From Bacteroidales bacterium UBA6431 (GTDB lineage Bacteria; Bacteroidota; Bacteroidia; Bacteroidales; UBA932): a DNA stretch of 58,511 nucleotides. Below, in pieces: positions 22,378 through 30,714 of the stretch. The notes under the pieces were generated by a model that saw only the letters and a program-made list of their open reading frames with translations, did no database searches and was not told the origin of the DNA. The stretch spans positions 354 through 58,864 of the forward strand of contig DJOT01000038.1 of assembly GCA_002439095.1 (NCBI GenBank). Direction: 5' to 3'. A program made the translations under genes and the position numbers. Positions within the stretch are counted from its first letter, which is position 1. Each line of letters starts with the position of its first letter.

Positions 22378-24300
22378 ATGGCAGCAGACAACAAAAGACC
22401 GACAATCATTGATTTTGTCAACACCTACGCATCAAAGTATGCGGATTCGACTTTCCTTCGCGAGAAGGTGGACGGAGTGTGGACAGAGACGTCATTCTCC
22501 GCTACCCGTGAGCGTGGACGCAGGCTTGCGGCCGGCTTTATGGCCATGGGCCTCGGCAAGGGGGACAAGGTGGCTCTTATATCGGAAGGCCGGAATGAGT
22601 GGATTTTCTGCGAACTGGGAATCCTTCATGCAGGCGCTGTCAATGTTCCGCTCTCGTTCAAGCTGGAATCCGACCAGGACCTGCTTTTCCGCATCAACCA
22701 CTCCGACTCCCGCTTTGTCATAGCCTCCGAAAGCCAGATCGCCAAGGTGCGCAGGGTCATTGACAGGTGCCCTGCCGTGGAGAAAGTAATAGTCATAGAC
22801 GATATTGAGTTGCAGGGCAATGAAATGCACCTCAAGGACATATATGCGATGGGGGACGAGTTCCTCAAGAGCCGCTCCGCCGAACTCGAAGAGCGCATAG
22901 CCTCGGTAGGACCTGATGATTATGCCAACATCAGCTACACCTCAGGCACTACCGCAGACCCTAAGGGCATCCTTCTCACTCACCGCAACTACACGGCCAA
23001 TGTCGAGCAGTGCCGCTCCGTGGTCAAGATCGGGGAGGGCTGGACGATGCTCATCATCCTTCCGCTCGACCATTGCTTCGCCCATGTGGCCGGTTTCTAT
23101 GTCATGATGAGCTATGGCGGAAGCATAGCCACAGTGCCAGGCGGCAAGAATGCCGTCACCATGCTCAAGAATATCCCGATAGCCATCAATGAGGTTCGTC
23201 CGGAAGTCATGCTTTCCGTGCCGGCTCTTTCGAGAAGCTTCCGCAAGAGTTTTGAGGCTGCAATCAAGAAAAAGGGCCCGACCGTTGAGAAACTCTACGA
23301 ATTCGGTCTCAAGAACGCGATAGCCTATAACCGCGAGTATTACAATGCCGGCAAACCATGCTGGAAACTCTGGTGGCGCAAGCCGATAAAGTCCGTCCTG
23401 GACAAGCTTGTCTTCTCCAAGATACGCGAAGGCTTCGGTGGCAGGCTGAAATTCTTCGTGGGCGGAGGCGCCCTGCTTGACATCGAGCTTCAGAGATATT
23501 TCTGCGCCATCGGCATGCCGATTTTCCAAGGTTACGGTCTCTCTGAGGCCACTCCTGTCATCTGCGCCAACTCCATGGGGCACGCTCGCTTCGGGTCATC
23601 TGGCCGTATAGTCGAGCCTCTGGACCTCAAGATCTGCGATGAGGAAGGCAATTCCCTCCCAGTGGGTGAGACAGGCGAGATCGTCATCCGTGGTGAGAAC
23701 GTGATGGCCGGGTACTGGAAGAATCCGGAGTCCACAGCCAAGACCATAGTGGACGGGTGGCTTCACACCGGAGACCGTGGCTACCTCTGCAAGGAGGATC
23801 CGAGGTATCTTTATGTGACTGGACGATTCAAGAGTCTCCTCATCTCCTCGGACGGCGAGAAATATTCCCCTGAAGGGTTTGAGGACAGTCTTGCCGACGG
23901 CTCCAAGTATATAGAGGCATCTGTCCTGTACAACAACCAGAGTCCTTATACGGTAGTGATGGTAGTGCCGAACAAACCCGCTCTTGCCGATGCCGTACAG
24001 AAGCAGGGCCTTGACCCCCAGAGCGTCGAGGGCCGTAAAGCACAGCTTCAGATTCTTCAGGGCGAGGTCGATTCATACCGCCCGGGCGGACGCCATGCCG
24101 GCCTTTTCCCGGAGAAGTGGCTTCCGGCTGCCATCATAGTCTGCGACACTCCGTTCACGGAGCAGAACGGCATGCTCAACACCACGGCCAAGATGGTGCG
24201 TGGCAAGGTGGAGAAATTCTATGCCGACCGCATCGAGTATGCCATGACCCCGGAGGGCAAACAGCTCTTCAATGACAGGAACCTCAAATCACTTGAATAA
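22378..24300 (+). CDS. Long-chain acyl-CoA synthetase (AMP-forming)
   Basis: A 640-residue adenylate-forming enzyme activating fatty acids to acyl-CoA through acyl-AMP. Motifs: P-loop-like YTSGTTADPKGIL at about 187-199, GYGLSEATPV near 385, the TGDRGYL aspartate near 465, and the hinge GRFKSLLISSDGEKYSPE near 483. It belongs to the FadD15/long-chain ligase group with a long inter-domain insert. No signal peptide; probably peripheral to the inner membrane. The end carries an unusual stretch RPGGRHAGLFPEKWLP before the final lysine region (TEQNGMLNTTAKMVRG). Co-directional with the upstream kinases (12-bp gap). Confidence 0.9.
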   Translation: MAADNKRPTIIDFVNTYASKYADSTFLREKVDGVWTETSFSATRERGRRLAAGFMAMGLGKGDKVALISEGRNEWIFCELGILHAGAVNVPLSFKLESDQDLLFRINHSDSRFVIASESQIAKVRRVIDRCPAVEKVIVIDDIELQGNEMHLKDIYAMGDEFLKSRSAELEERIASVGPDDYANISYTSGTTADPKGILLTHRNYTANVEQCRSVVKIGEGWTMLIILPLDHCFAHVAGFYVMMSYGGSIATVPGGKNAVTMLKNIPIAINEVRPEVMLSVPALSRSFRKSFEAAIKKKGPTVEKLYEFGLKNAIAYNREYYNAGKPCWKLWWRKPIKSVLDKLVFSKIREGFGGRLKFFVGGGALLDIELQRYFCAIGMPIFQGYGLSEATPVICANSMGHARFGSSGRIVEPLDLKICDEEGNSLPVGETGEIVIRGENVMAGYWKNPESTAKTIVDGWLHTGDRGYLCKEDPRYLYVTGRFKSLLISSDGEKYSPEGFEDSLADGSKYIEASVLYNNQSPYTVVMVVPNKPALADAVQKQGLDPQSVEGRKAQLQILQGEVDSYRPGGRHAGLFPEKWLPAAIIVCDTPFTEQNGMLNTTAKMVRGKVEKFYADRIEYAMTPEGKQLFNDRNLKSLE

Positions 24301-24346
24301 CACAAAAGAGTAAAACTTATAACCTTTTTATCATTCATCTTCTATT

Positions 24347-25627
24347 ATGGAAAAAAAACGTAATATGGTGGCCATTGTGACGATGTGCTTCATATTTGCA
24401 ATGATTTCTTTCGTCACGAACATGGCCGCACCGTTCGGCAACATCTGGAAACACAACTACAGCTGGGCCGGCATGATGGGCAATATGATGAATTTTGCCG
24501 CATACCTCTTCATGGGCATACCCGCCGGCAAGATGCTGGTCAAGATCGGCTACAAGAAGACCACTCTGGTCGCGCTGGCTGTCGGTTTCTTAGGCATCGT
24601 TGTCCAGTGGCTTTCCAGCCGCACCTTCCTCGGAGGCTCGGCAATTTATGTCTACCTGCTCGGAGCATTCATCTGCGGTTTCTGCGTCTGCATGCTCAAC
24701 ACTGTCGTCAATCCGATGCTCAACATCCTCGGGGGAGGCGGCAACAAGGGCAACCAGTACATACAGATCGGCGGCACCATGAATTCCCTGACCGCCACTC
24801 TCACCCCTCTCCTTGTCGGTGTGCTGATCGGCACGGTGACCGAGGACACCAAGATGGTCGATGTGGAGCCTCTTCTCTATATCGCCATGGCAGTGTTTGC
24901 GGTGGCTTTTGTCATCATATCTTTTGTGAAGATTCCTGAGCCTGCCGCTTCCCGCAAGAGCACCAAGCTTGAGTCAAGCGCTTGGATGTTCCGCCACTGC
25001 GCACTTGGAGTTGTGGCCATATTCTTCTATGTCGGTGTGGAGATCGGCATCCCGGCCCAGCTCAATTTCTACCTCTCCGACGCTTCTGCCAAGGGGGCCG
25101 GCATCGCTATCGGCGGAGCTGCCATCGGCGGGGCCATCGCCGCAGTATACTGGCTGCTCATGATGGTTGGACGCGCTTTGAGTTCAGCCATTTCCGGCAA
25201 GGTCAGCACCCGCACACAGATCATCGTCGTGAGCGCAGCTGCAATCGTGTTCCTGCTCATTGCCATATTCCTGCCGAAGTCCATCACCATCTCCATGCCT
25301 GGCTACAGCGCGGCCAACGGTTTCGAGATGTTTCAGGTTCCGGCAAGCGCCCTCTTCATAGTTCTCTGCGGCCTCTGCACGTCAGTGATGTGGGGCGGTA
25401 TCTTCAACCTCTCCACCGAGGGCCTCGGAAAGTATACCGAGCAGGCTTCCGGCATCTTCATGATGATGGTTGTCGGCGGCGGCATCATGCCTCTCATCCA
25501 GGATGTGATTGCGAAGAACGTCGGTTACATGGCCAGCTACTGGCTTGTGATCGCGATGCTCTGCTACATCCTTTATTATGCTCTTGCAGGCTGCAAGAAT
25601 GTCAACCCTGAAATTTCTGTAGACTAA
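24347..25627 (+). CDS. FucP-like sugar MFS transporter
   Basis: A 426-residue permease with about 12 hydrophobic helices. The motif CVCMLNTVVNPMLNILGGGGNKGN after helix 4 and the small N-terminal cytoplasmic tail match the FucP/NagP branch of the major facilitator superfamily, which imports hexoses or N-acetyl-hexosamines with protons. A glucokinase-type ROK kinase starts 11 bp downstream, so the pair probably imports and phosphorylates a hexose (glucose, mannose or GlcNAc). No regulator is adjacent. Confidence 0.85.
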   Translation: MEKKRNMVAIVTMCFIFAMISFVTNMAAPFGNIWKHNYSWAGMMGNMMNFAAYLFMGIPAGKMLVKIGYKKTTLVALAVGFLGIVVQWLSSRTFLGGSAIYVYLLGAFICGFCVCMLNTVVNPMLNILGGGGNKGNQYIQIGGTMNSLTATLTPLLVGVLIGTVTEDTKMVDVEPLLYIAMAVFAVAFVIISFVKIPEPAASRKSTKLESSAWMFRHCALGVVAIFFYVGVEIGIPAQLNFYLSDASAKGAGIAIGGAAIGGAIAAVYWLLMMVGRALSSAISGKVSTRTQIIVVSAAAIVFLLIAIFLPKSITISMPGYSAANGFEMFQVPASALFIVLCGLCTSVMWGGIFNLSTEGLGKYTEQASGIFMMMVVGGGIMPLIQDVIAKNVGYMASYWLVIAMLCYILYYALAGCKNVNPEISVD

Positions 25628-25638
25628 GAAATTTAATC

Positions 25639-26601
25639 ATGGACAAGCAGTTTGTGGTCGGTGTCGATGTGGGCGGCCAGACGTCAAAGATAGGAGTTGT
25701 CAACGCCCGAGGAGATGTTCTCTCCCAGTCCGTGATCCGGACAGACACGTTCGGCGAGGATTACGCAGCGTATATCTATGCTCTTGCCCAGGCCATCCGC
25801 GCCTGCGTTGAGGAATGCGGCAAGAGCGGGGAGATCCGCGGCATCGGCGTCGGTGCGCCTAACGGCAACTACTATACAGGACAGATCGCGTATGCGCCCA
25901 ATATCATGTGGGCTGCGAAGCGCGAAGTTGATTTCGCCAAACTCCTGAGCGAGTGTCTCGGCGGGATTCCTGTCTCCCTGACCAACGATGCCAACGCGGC
26001 GGCCGTGGGAGAGATGACTTACGGGGCTGCCCGGGGGATGAAAGATTTCATCATGATTACTCTCGGCACCGGAGTCGGCAGCGGAATTGTAATTGACGGC
26101 AAGGTGGTCTACGGACATGACGGCAATGCCGGCGAGCTCGGGCATACATGCGCCGTTCGTTATAACGGACGCCCGTGCGGCTGCGGCAAGACAGGCTGCC
26201 TGGAGACATATTGTTCCGCTACAGGTGTGGCCCGGACGGCGCGTGAGTGGCTTGAGGCAAGTTCCGAACCATCGTCGCTGCGTCTGATCGATGACATAAG
26301 CTCCAAGGCTGTCTATGAGGCTGCCAAGGAGGGGGATGCACTTGCCCGCAGGGTGCTTGAATATACCGGGAGGATGCTCGGGCACAGTCTGGCTGATTTT
26401 GCGGCTTTCAGCTCTCCTGAGGCTATTGTGCTTTTCGGAGGCCTGGCCAGGGCAAAGGAGTTCCTTTACGATCCGATGCAGGAGGCGATGGAGTCGAACC
26501 TGATGCCGCATTGGCGCGGTAAGATAAAGATAGTTTTCTCCCAGCTCAAGGAGTCTGATGCGGCTATACTCGGCGCATCGGCACTAGCTTGGGAATTGTA
26601 G
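25639..26601 (+). CDS. ROK family sugar kinase (glucokinase-like)
   Basis: A 320-residue ROK kinase. The phosphate-1 motif GVDVGGQTSKIGVV is at 8-21, the catalytic region LTNDANAAAVGE near 115, ITLGTGVGSGIVIDGKVVYG with HDGNAGELGH near 145-170, and the ROK zinc motif CGCGKTGCLETYCSA near 180. These residues support ATP-dependent phosphorylation of a hexose C6 hydroxyl. It lacks the N-terminal HTH of ROK repressors, so it is an enzyme. Adjacent to the sugar MFS gene (11-bp gap), consistent with a transport-kinase unit. Confidence 0.88.
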   Translation: MDKQFVVGVDVGGQTSKIGVVNARGDVLSQSVIRTDTFGEDYAAYIYALAQAIRACVEECGKSGEIRGIGVGAPNGNYYTGQIAYAPNIMWAAKREVDFAKLLSECLGGIPVSLTNDANAAAVGEMTYGAARGMKDFIMITLGTGVGSGIVIDGKVVYGHDGNAGELGHTCAVRYNGRPCGCGKTGCLETYCSATGVARTAREWLEASSEPSSLRLIDDISSKAVYEAAKEGDALARRVLEYTGRMLGHSLADFAAFSSPEAIVLFGGLARAKEFLYDPMQEAMESNLMPHWRGKIKIVFSQLKESDAAILGASALAWEL

Positions 26602-26629
26602 TGAAATTTCAAGTTTTTAGTGTAATAAG

Positions 26630-27415
26630 ATGAAAATGTACAAACTTTTTGCCGCCCTCGTTCTGGGCGGTGCGGTTGTGGCCTGCAACGGTTCAGCACC
26701 CGCAGCAAAGACTGAGGACGGGGTTCCGGCCGTGAAGACAGCCAAGGATTATCTTCCGTCCAAGGCCCAGAAGGATTCCGTAAGCTACCTTCTCGGTATC
26801 AATTTCGGCAGCTTCATGAAGAACTACAACTTCGGCGATGATCTCGACTACAACGCCATCGTCAAGGGTATGAAGGATTTCATGAAGTCAGAGGGCGACA
26901 TGCGCTCAGAAGATTTTGTCAAGCAGTTCAAGTATGACCCGAATACCATGAACACGGTGTTCAACACATATCTTGAGAACAGGAACCAGTACACGACTCT
27001 CGTGAACAAGGAGAAAGAGGAGAAGTTCCTTGCTGCCAACGCCAAGAAAGCCGGTGTGCAGCAGACGGAGTCAGGTCTCCAGTATGAAATCATCGAAGCC
27101 GGCAACGATGTGAAGCCGGGCGAGGCTGATACCGTGTGGGTGCACTACAAGGGCACATTCACTGATGGCAAGGTCTTCGATGAGGTGTCAGAAGATGTTG
27201 ACCCTATCAGTTTCCCTCTTTCCGGGGTTGTTTCCGGATGGAGAGAGGGTCTGCAGCTCGTGGGCGAGGGCGGACACATCAAACTCTATGTCCCTTCTGC
27301 CCTCGGATACGGCGAACAGGGCAACAATGGCATCCCTCCGTACTCCACCCTCGTGTTTGACGTGAAGCTCAGCAAGGTCGGCAAGGCCGCTCCTGCCGAG
27401 GCTCCGGAGAAATAA
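26630..27415 (+). CDS. FKBP-type peptidyl-prolyl isomerase lipoprotein
   Basis: A 261-residue envelope foldase. A lipoprotein signal (MKMYKLFAALVLGGAVVAC, Cys19) precedes an FKBP N-terminal dimerisation-like region (QKDSVSYLLGINFGSFMKN) and a C-terminal FKBP domain at about 160-252 (VWVHYKGTFTDGKVFDE, VSGWREGLQLVGEGG, LYVPSALGYGEQG, YSTLVFDVKL). This is the FkpA/Mip layout, likely periplasmic and lipid-anchored. The tail KAAPAEAPEK is low-complexity. An in-frame ATG at 26636 is an alternative start. Convergent with the acidic-tail gene at 27450 over a shared hairpin. Confidence 0.88.
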   Translation: MKMYKLFAALVLGGAVVACNGSAPAAKTEDGVPAVKTAKDYLPSKAQKDSVSYLLGINFGSFMKNYNFGDDLDYNAIVKGMKDFMKSEGDMRSEDFVKQFKYDPNTMNTVFNTYLENRNQYTTLVNKEKEEKFLAANAKKAGVQQTESGLQYEIIEAGNDVKPGEADTVWVHYKGTFTDGKVFDEVSEDVDPISFPLSGVVSGWREGLQLVGEGGHIKLYVPSALGYGEQGNNGIPPYSTLVFDVKLSKVGKAAPAEAPEK

Positions 27416-27441
27416 CAGGATCTTGAATACAAAAAGAAAGG

Positions 27442-27460
27442 AGGAGGCCTTAAGCCTCCT
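27442..27460. terminator. Hairpin between convergent genes
   Basis: Stem AGGAGGC/GCCTCCT (27442-27448/27454-27460), loop CTTAA. On the minus strand it is followed by a T-rich run (complement of AAAAAGAAAG), so it best terminates the gene at 27450, whose stop codon lies in the loop. Confidence 0.5.
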
Positions 27461-28001
27461 CTTCTTCGTATACTATCTCCTCTTCGTCCTTGTCGTCATC
27501 CTCATCATCACTCTCGTCATCATCGTCGTCCTCATCATCTTCATCGTCCGGGAGTGACTCGCCAGGGAGTCTTCGCCGCTCCGCCGGGAGATCTTCGAAA
27601 GCCACATAGCCGTTCTCGAATTCTTGCGGTATAGGACCTTTCGTGTCGATAAGTTTCGGAAGCTGCGCCTGCGCGTCCTTTTCCTCGCCTTCGAGAGTGA
27701 TTATTACGCTCTTCTTGGCCTGTATGTCGTAGAAATATACAAAACTTGTGGCGCCTGCCTTTATCGTGTCGGCAATGGTGACAGCGTCCACGGCTCCGTA
27801 TCCGATGTCAACCAGGGCATATCTGGCCACCACCTGCCCCTCGTTGTCCAGTGCCTTGAAGAGGATGGGCTGGTCTACCGGAAACTCCAGATCGGAGCGT
27901 ATCTGTTTGTGGAAGGTGTAGAGAGAATTCTCACCGTTGACCAGATAAACCCGGTAAAATCCCTTGATCCCCTGCAGGGTGATTCTATATTTGTAAACCA
28001 T
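27450..28001 (-). CDS. PRiA4 ORF-3-like protein with a strongly acidic tail
   Basis: The 183-residue protein begins with a compact domain (YKYRITLQGIKGFYRVYLV, LYTFHKQIRSDLEF) that resembles the plasmid pRiA4b ORF-3-like/IS1096-passenger TnpR-like fold common in Bacteroidota. No resolvase motif is seen. Residues about 145-183 are almost entirely Asp, Glu and Ser, ending EEEEA. The acidic tail could bind basic proteins or metal ions, or mimic DNA; function unknown. The start ATG 28001 is immediately after a likely -7 box (28006-28013, TATCTTCG on the minus strand), suggesting a leaderless mRNA. Confidence 0.6.
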   Translation of the reverse strand: MVYKYRITLQGIKGFYRVYLVNGENSLYTFHKQIRSDLEFPVDQPILFKALDNEGQVVARYALVDIGYGAVDAVTIADTIKAGATSFVYFYDIQAKKSVIITLEGEEKDAQAQLPKLIDTKGPIPQEFENGYVAFEDLPAERRRLPGESLPDDEDDEDDDDDESDDEDDDKDEEEIVYEEEEA

Positions 28002-28024
28002 GTTGCGAAGATACTAAATAATCG

Positions 28025-28032
28025 CTAAATTT
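28025..28032 (+). promoter_or_regulatory. -7 box for yigZ-serC-serA
   Basis: TAAATTTG, exact TAnnTTTG match, 8 nt before the GTG start at 28041; adjacent divergent box TATCTTCG at 28006-28013 serves the gene at 27450. Confidence 0.55.
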
Positions 28033-28040
28033 GGTTTGTC

Positions 28041-28640
28041 GTGCCGGCAAATGATACATACAAAAGCATCTCTGAGCCGTCCCGGGGGTTGTTCCGGGAC
28101 AACGGCAGCCGCTTCCTGGCTTTCGCATTCCCGGTGGAAAGCGAGGACGATGTCAAACAGATAGTCTCTTCCCTGAAAAAAGAGTATCACGATGCGCGGC
28201 ATCACTGCTATGCCTACCGTATCGGCATGGACGGGCGGCAGTGGCGCTCCAACGATGACGGGGAACCATCCGGCTCTGCAGGACGGCCTATTCTCGGGCA
28301 GATTGATTCGGCCGGGCTTAGTGATGTGCTGGTCGTGGTGGTCAGGTATTTCGGCGGCATCAAACTTGGCATCCCAGGGCTTATCAGGGCATATAAGACT
28401 TCCACGGCCGAGGCTCTCGCTTCCGCCGTCGTGAAAGAGAAAATCGCAGGCGAATGGCATACTCTTCAGTTCCCGTACTCGTCACTTCCGGCAGTCATGA
28501 AGATAGTCAAGGACCTTGACTTGCCTCAGCGTAAGCAGTCATTTATGGAGCGGTGCTCGCTGGAGGTATTCGTCCGCCTGTCCCTTTTGCCCGACTATTG
28601 CGAAAGAATCAAAAAAATGGATATATTTGACGAACATTAA
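28041..28640 (+). CDS. YigZ/IMPACT family protein
   Basis: A 199-residue protein of the IMPACT/YigZ family: an N-terminal UPF0029 fold (SRFLAFAFPVESEDDV, CYAYRIG, SNDDGEPSGSAGRPIL, VVVVRYFGGIKLGIPGLIRAY in pieces) and a C-terminal ferredoxin-like DUF1949 region. The family is broadly conserved and thought to bind RNA or ribosomes in translation regulation, with no firm biochemical role in bacteria. The start is GTG 28041, judged from the conserved DTYKSI opening. serC begins 15 bp after its stop. Confidence 0.85.
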   Translation: MPANDTYKSISEPSRGLFRDNGSRFLAFAFPVESEDDVKQIVSSLKKEYHDARHHCYAYRIGMDGRQWRSNDDGEPSGSAGRPILGQIDSAGLSDVLVVVVRYFGGIKLGIPGLIRAYKTSTAEALASAVVKEKIAGEWHTLQFPYSSLPAVMKIVKDLDLPQRKQSFMERCSLEVFVRLSLLPDYCERIKKMDIFDEH

Positions 28641-28655
28641 TAACTAATATCAGCT

Positions 28656-29729
28656 ATGAGCAAATTGCATATCTTCAACGCCGGTCCTTGCCTGCTTCCG
28701 CAGGTGGCCATCGACAACGCTATCGAGGCTCTCAAGGATTTCAAGGGTACAGGTGTCTCCCTTATATCAATCTCCCACCGCACCAAGGGCTGGGAAGAGA
28801 CCATGGATGAGTGCCGCGCCCTGTGGAAGGAGCTCCTCGGAATACCGGACACGCATGAGGTCGTCTTCCTCGGCGGCGGAGCCAGCATGGAGTTCCTCTA
28901 TGTGGCGATGAACTATCTCGAACATAAGGCCGGCTATCTTGATACCGGTGTCTGGGCCCACAAGGCGCTCAAGGAGGCTCAGGGCCTCGGCAACGCCGTA
29001 GCGGTGGCCTGCTCCGCAGACAAGAACTATTCCTATATCCCTAAGGGATACGAGATTCCTTCCGATCTGGACTATTTCCACATCACGACCAACAATACCA
29101 TCTACGGCACCGAAATCAAGGAGGATATCGACTGCCCTGTGCCGCTGATTGCGGACATGTCTTCCGACATCCTCACCCGCAGGGTGGATGTCAGCAAGTA
29201 TGCCCTCATCTATGGCGGAGCACAGAAGAACGCCGGTCCTGCCGGGGTCGCATTCGCCATCATCCGCAAGGATTCTCTCGGTAAGGTAAGCCGTTACATT
29301 CCTACGATGCTCGACTACCGTGTGCATATCGACAAGAAGTCCATGTTCAATACTCCTCCTGTGTTCCCGATCTTCGTTATGAACGAGACTCTCAAGTGGC
29401 TCAAGAGCGTGGGCGGCATCGATGCCATCCATGAACTTGATGTCAAGAAGGCCGAGACCCTCTATGCCGAGATCGACCGCAACCCTCTCTTTGTAGGTAC
29501 AGCAGCCAAGGAGGACCGCTCGATAATGAACGTCTGCTTCGTGATGGCCCCTGGCTACGAGGCCCTGCAGGATGAGTTCCTTGAGTTCTCCAAGGCCCAT
29601 GATATTGTCGGCATCAAGGGGCACCGCTCCGTGGGAGGCTTCCGCGCATCCATCTACAATGCCTGCACCCAAGAGGATGTCGAAGCCCTTGTGGCCTGCA
29701 TGAAAGAGTTTGAAACCATGCACAAATAG
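28656..29729 (+). CDS. serC: Phosphoserine aminotransferase
   Basis: A 357-residue class V PLP enzyme converting 3-phosphohydroxypyruvate and glutamate to phosphoserine and 2-oxoglutarate (serine and pyridoxine synthesis). Seen: NAGPCLLP at 5-12, ISISHRTKGWEE, FLGGGASMEF near 68-76, ADMSSDILTR near 165 with the cofactor Asp, and the Schiff-base Lys in YGGAQKNAGPAG near 190. The C-terminal GHRSVGGFRASIYNA block is complete. serA follows after 2 bp, so both steps of the pathway are co-transcribed, with yigZ upstream. Confidence 0.95.
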   Translation: MSKLHIFNAGPCLLPQVAIDNAIEALKDFKGTGVSLISISHRTKGWEETMDECRALWKELLGIPDTHEVVFLGGGASMEFLYVAMNYLEHKAGYLDTGVWAHKALKEAQGLGNAVAVACSADKNYSYIPKGYEIPSDLDYFHITTNNTIYGTEIKEDIDCPVPLIADMSSDILTRRVDVSKYALIYGGAQKNAGPAGVAFAIIRKDSLGKVSRYIPTMLDYRVHIDKKSMFNTPPVFPIFVMNETLKWLKSVGGIDAIHELDVKKAETLYAEIDRNPLFVGTAAKEDRSIMNVCFVMAPGYEALQDEFLEFSKAHDIVGIKGHRSVGGFRASIYNACTQEDVEALVACMKEFETMHK

Positions 29730-29731
29730 CC

Positions 29732-30652
29732 ATGAAAGTCCTTCTTGCAACCCAGAAACCTTTCGCCGCAGCAGCTGTGGCGGGTATCAGAGAGATAGTT
29801 GAAGAGGCTGGCTGTCAGCTCGTTATGCTTGAGAAATATGCCGACCAGCAGGAACTGGTCGCCACTGTGGCGGATGCGGATGCTCTTATCGTCCGCTCCG
29901 ACAAGGTGACGGCTGAGGTTGTCGAGGCCGCGAAGAATCTCAAGATTGTGGTGCGTGCTGGAGCGGGGTATGACAATCTTGACCTTGCCGCGTGCACTGC
30001 ACATGGAGTGGTGGCGATGAACACGCCGGGCCAGAACTCCAACGCCGTGGCGGAACTCGCCATCGCGATGATGATCTACATGGCACGCTGCCAGTTCACC
30101 CCTGCGACAGGCTCGGAGATAGCGGGCAAGACTCTCGGCATCCAGGCTTTCGGCAATGTCGGAAGGCTCGTCGGTGCCAAGGGGGCGGCTCTCGGGATGA
30201 AAGTCAAGGCTTTGGATCCGTTCATGACCCCGGAGCAGATTGCAGCCGGCGGTGCTGAACCGGTGTCAAGTCTCGAAGAACTCTATGGGAGCTGCGACTA
30301 TGTCAGTGTACACATTCCGGCCACTCCGCAGACTGTCGGCTCCATCGGATATGACCTCATCAGCCGCATGCCGAAAGGGGCGACACTCGTCAACACGGCC
30401 CGCAAGGAAGTCATTGATGAAGCGGGACTTGAGAAGGCCCTAGAAGAAAGGCCGGATCTGAAATACGTCACCGATGTGGCTCCGGACAATATCGCCGTCC
30501 TCAAAGAAAAATTCGGCCTGCGTGTCTTTGCCACACCTAAGAAGATGGGGGCCCAGACAGCCGAGGCCAATGTCAATGCCGGTCTCGCCGCCGCCCGGCA
30601 GATCGTCTCCTTCCTCAAGGACGGAGTCCGCAAGTTCCAGCTCAACAAATAA
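29732..30652 (+). CDS. serA: D-3-phosphoglycerate dehydrogenase, short lysine-type (no ACT domain)
   Basis: A 306-residue NAD-dependent dehydrogenase making 3-phosphohydroxypyruvate, the first step of serine synthesis. The Rossmann motif is ITGKTL-IQAFGNVGR (GIQAFGNVG), with catalytic region NTARKEVIDE and a final FATPKKMGAQTAEANVNAG block. The usual catalytic histidine of D-2-hydroxyacid dehydrogenases (TPHxG) is replaced by lysine (TPKKMG), a feature I associate with type III-K enzymes of Bacteroidota and Entamoeba. The regulatory ACT domain is absent, so serine feedback through ACT is not expected. Starts 2 bp after serC and ends before a strong terminator. Confidence 0.92.
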   Translation: MKVLLATQKPFAAAAVAGIREIVEEAGCQLVMLEKYADQQELVATVADADALIVRSDKVTAEVVEAAKNLKIVVRAGAGYDNLDLAACTAHGVVAMNTPGQNSNAVAELAIAMMIYMARCQFTPATGSEIAGKTLGIQAFGNVGRLVGAKGAALGMKVKALDPFMTPEQIAAGGAEPVSSLEELYGSCDYVSVHIPATPQTVGSIGYDLISRMPKGATLVNTARKEVIDEAGLEKALEERPDLKYVTDVAPDNIAVLKEKFGLRVFATPKKMGAQTAEANVNAGLAAARQIVSFLKDGVRKFQLNK

Positions 30653-30669
30653 AAATTCTTTGTACCTTT

Positions 30670-30702
30670 ATGAGGCCGTCCGGACAGTCCGGGCGGCCTC
30701 AT
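30670..30702 (+). terminator. Rho-independent terminator after serA
   Basis: A 15-bp stem with one G-T pair (30670-30684/30688-30702, arms beginning ATGAGGCCG), loop CAG, then TTTTG. Confidence 0.85.
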
Positions 30703-30714
30703 TTTGAAGTTGGT

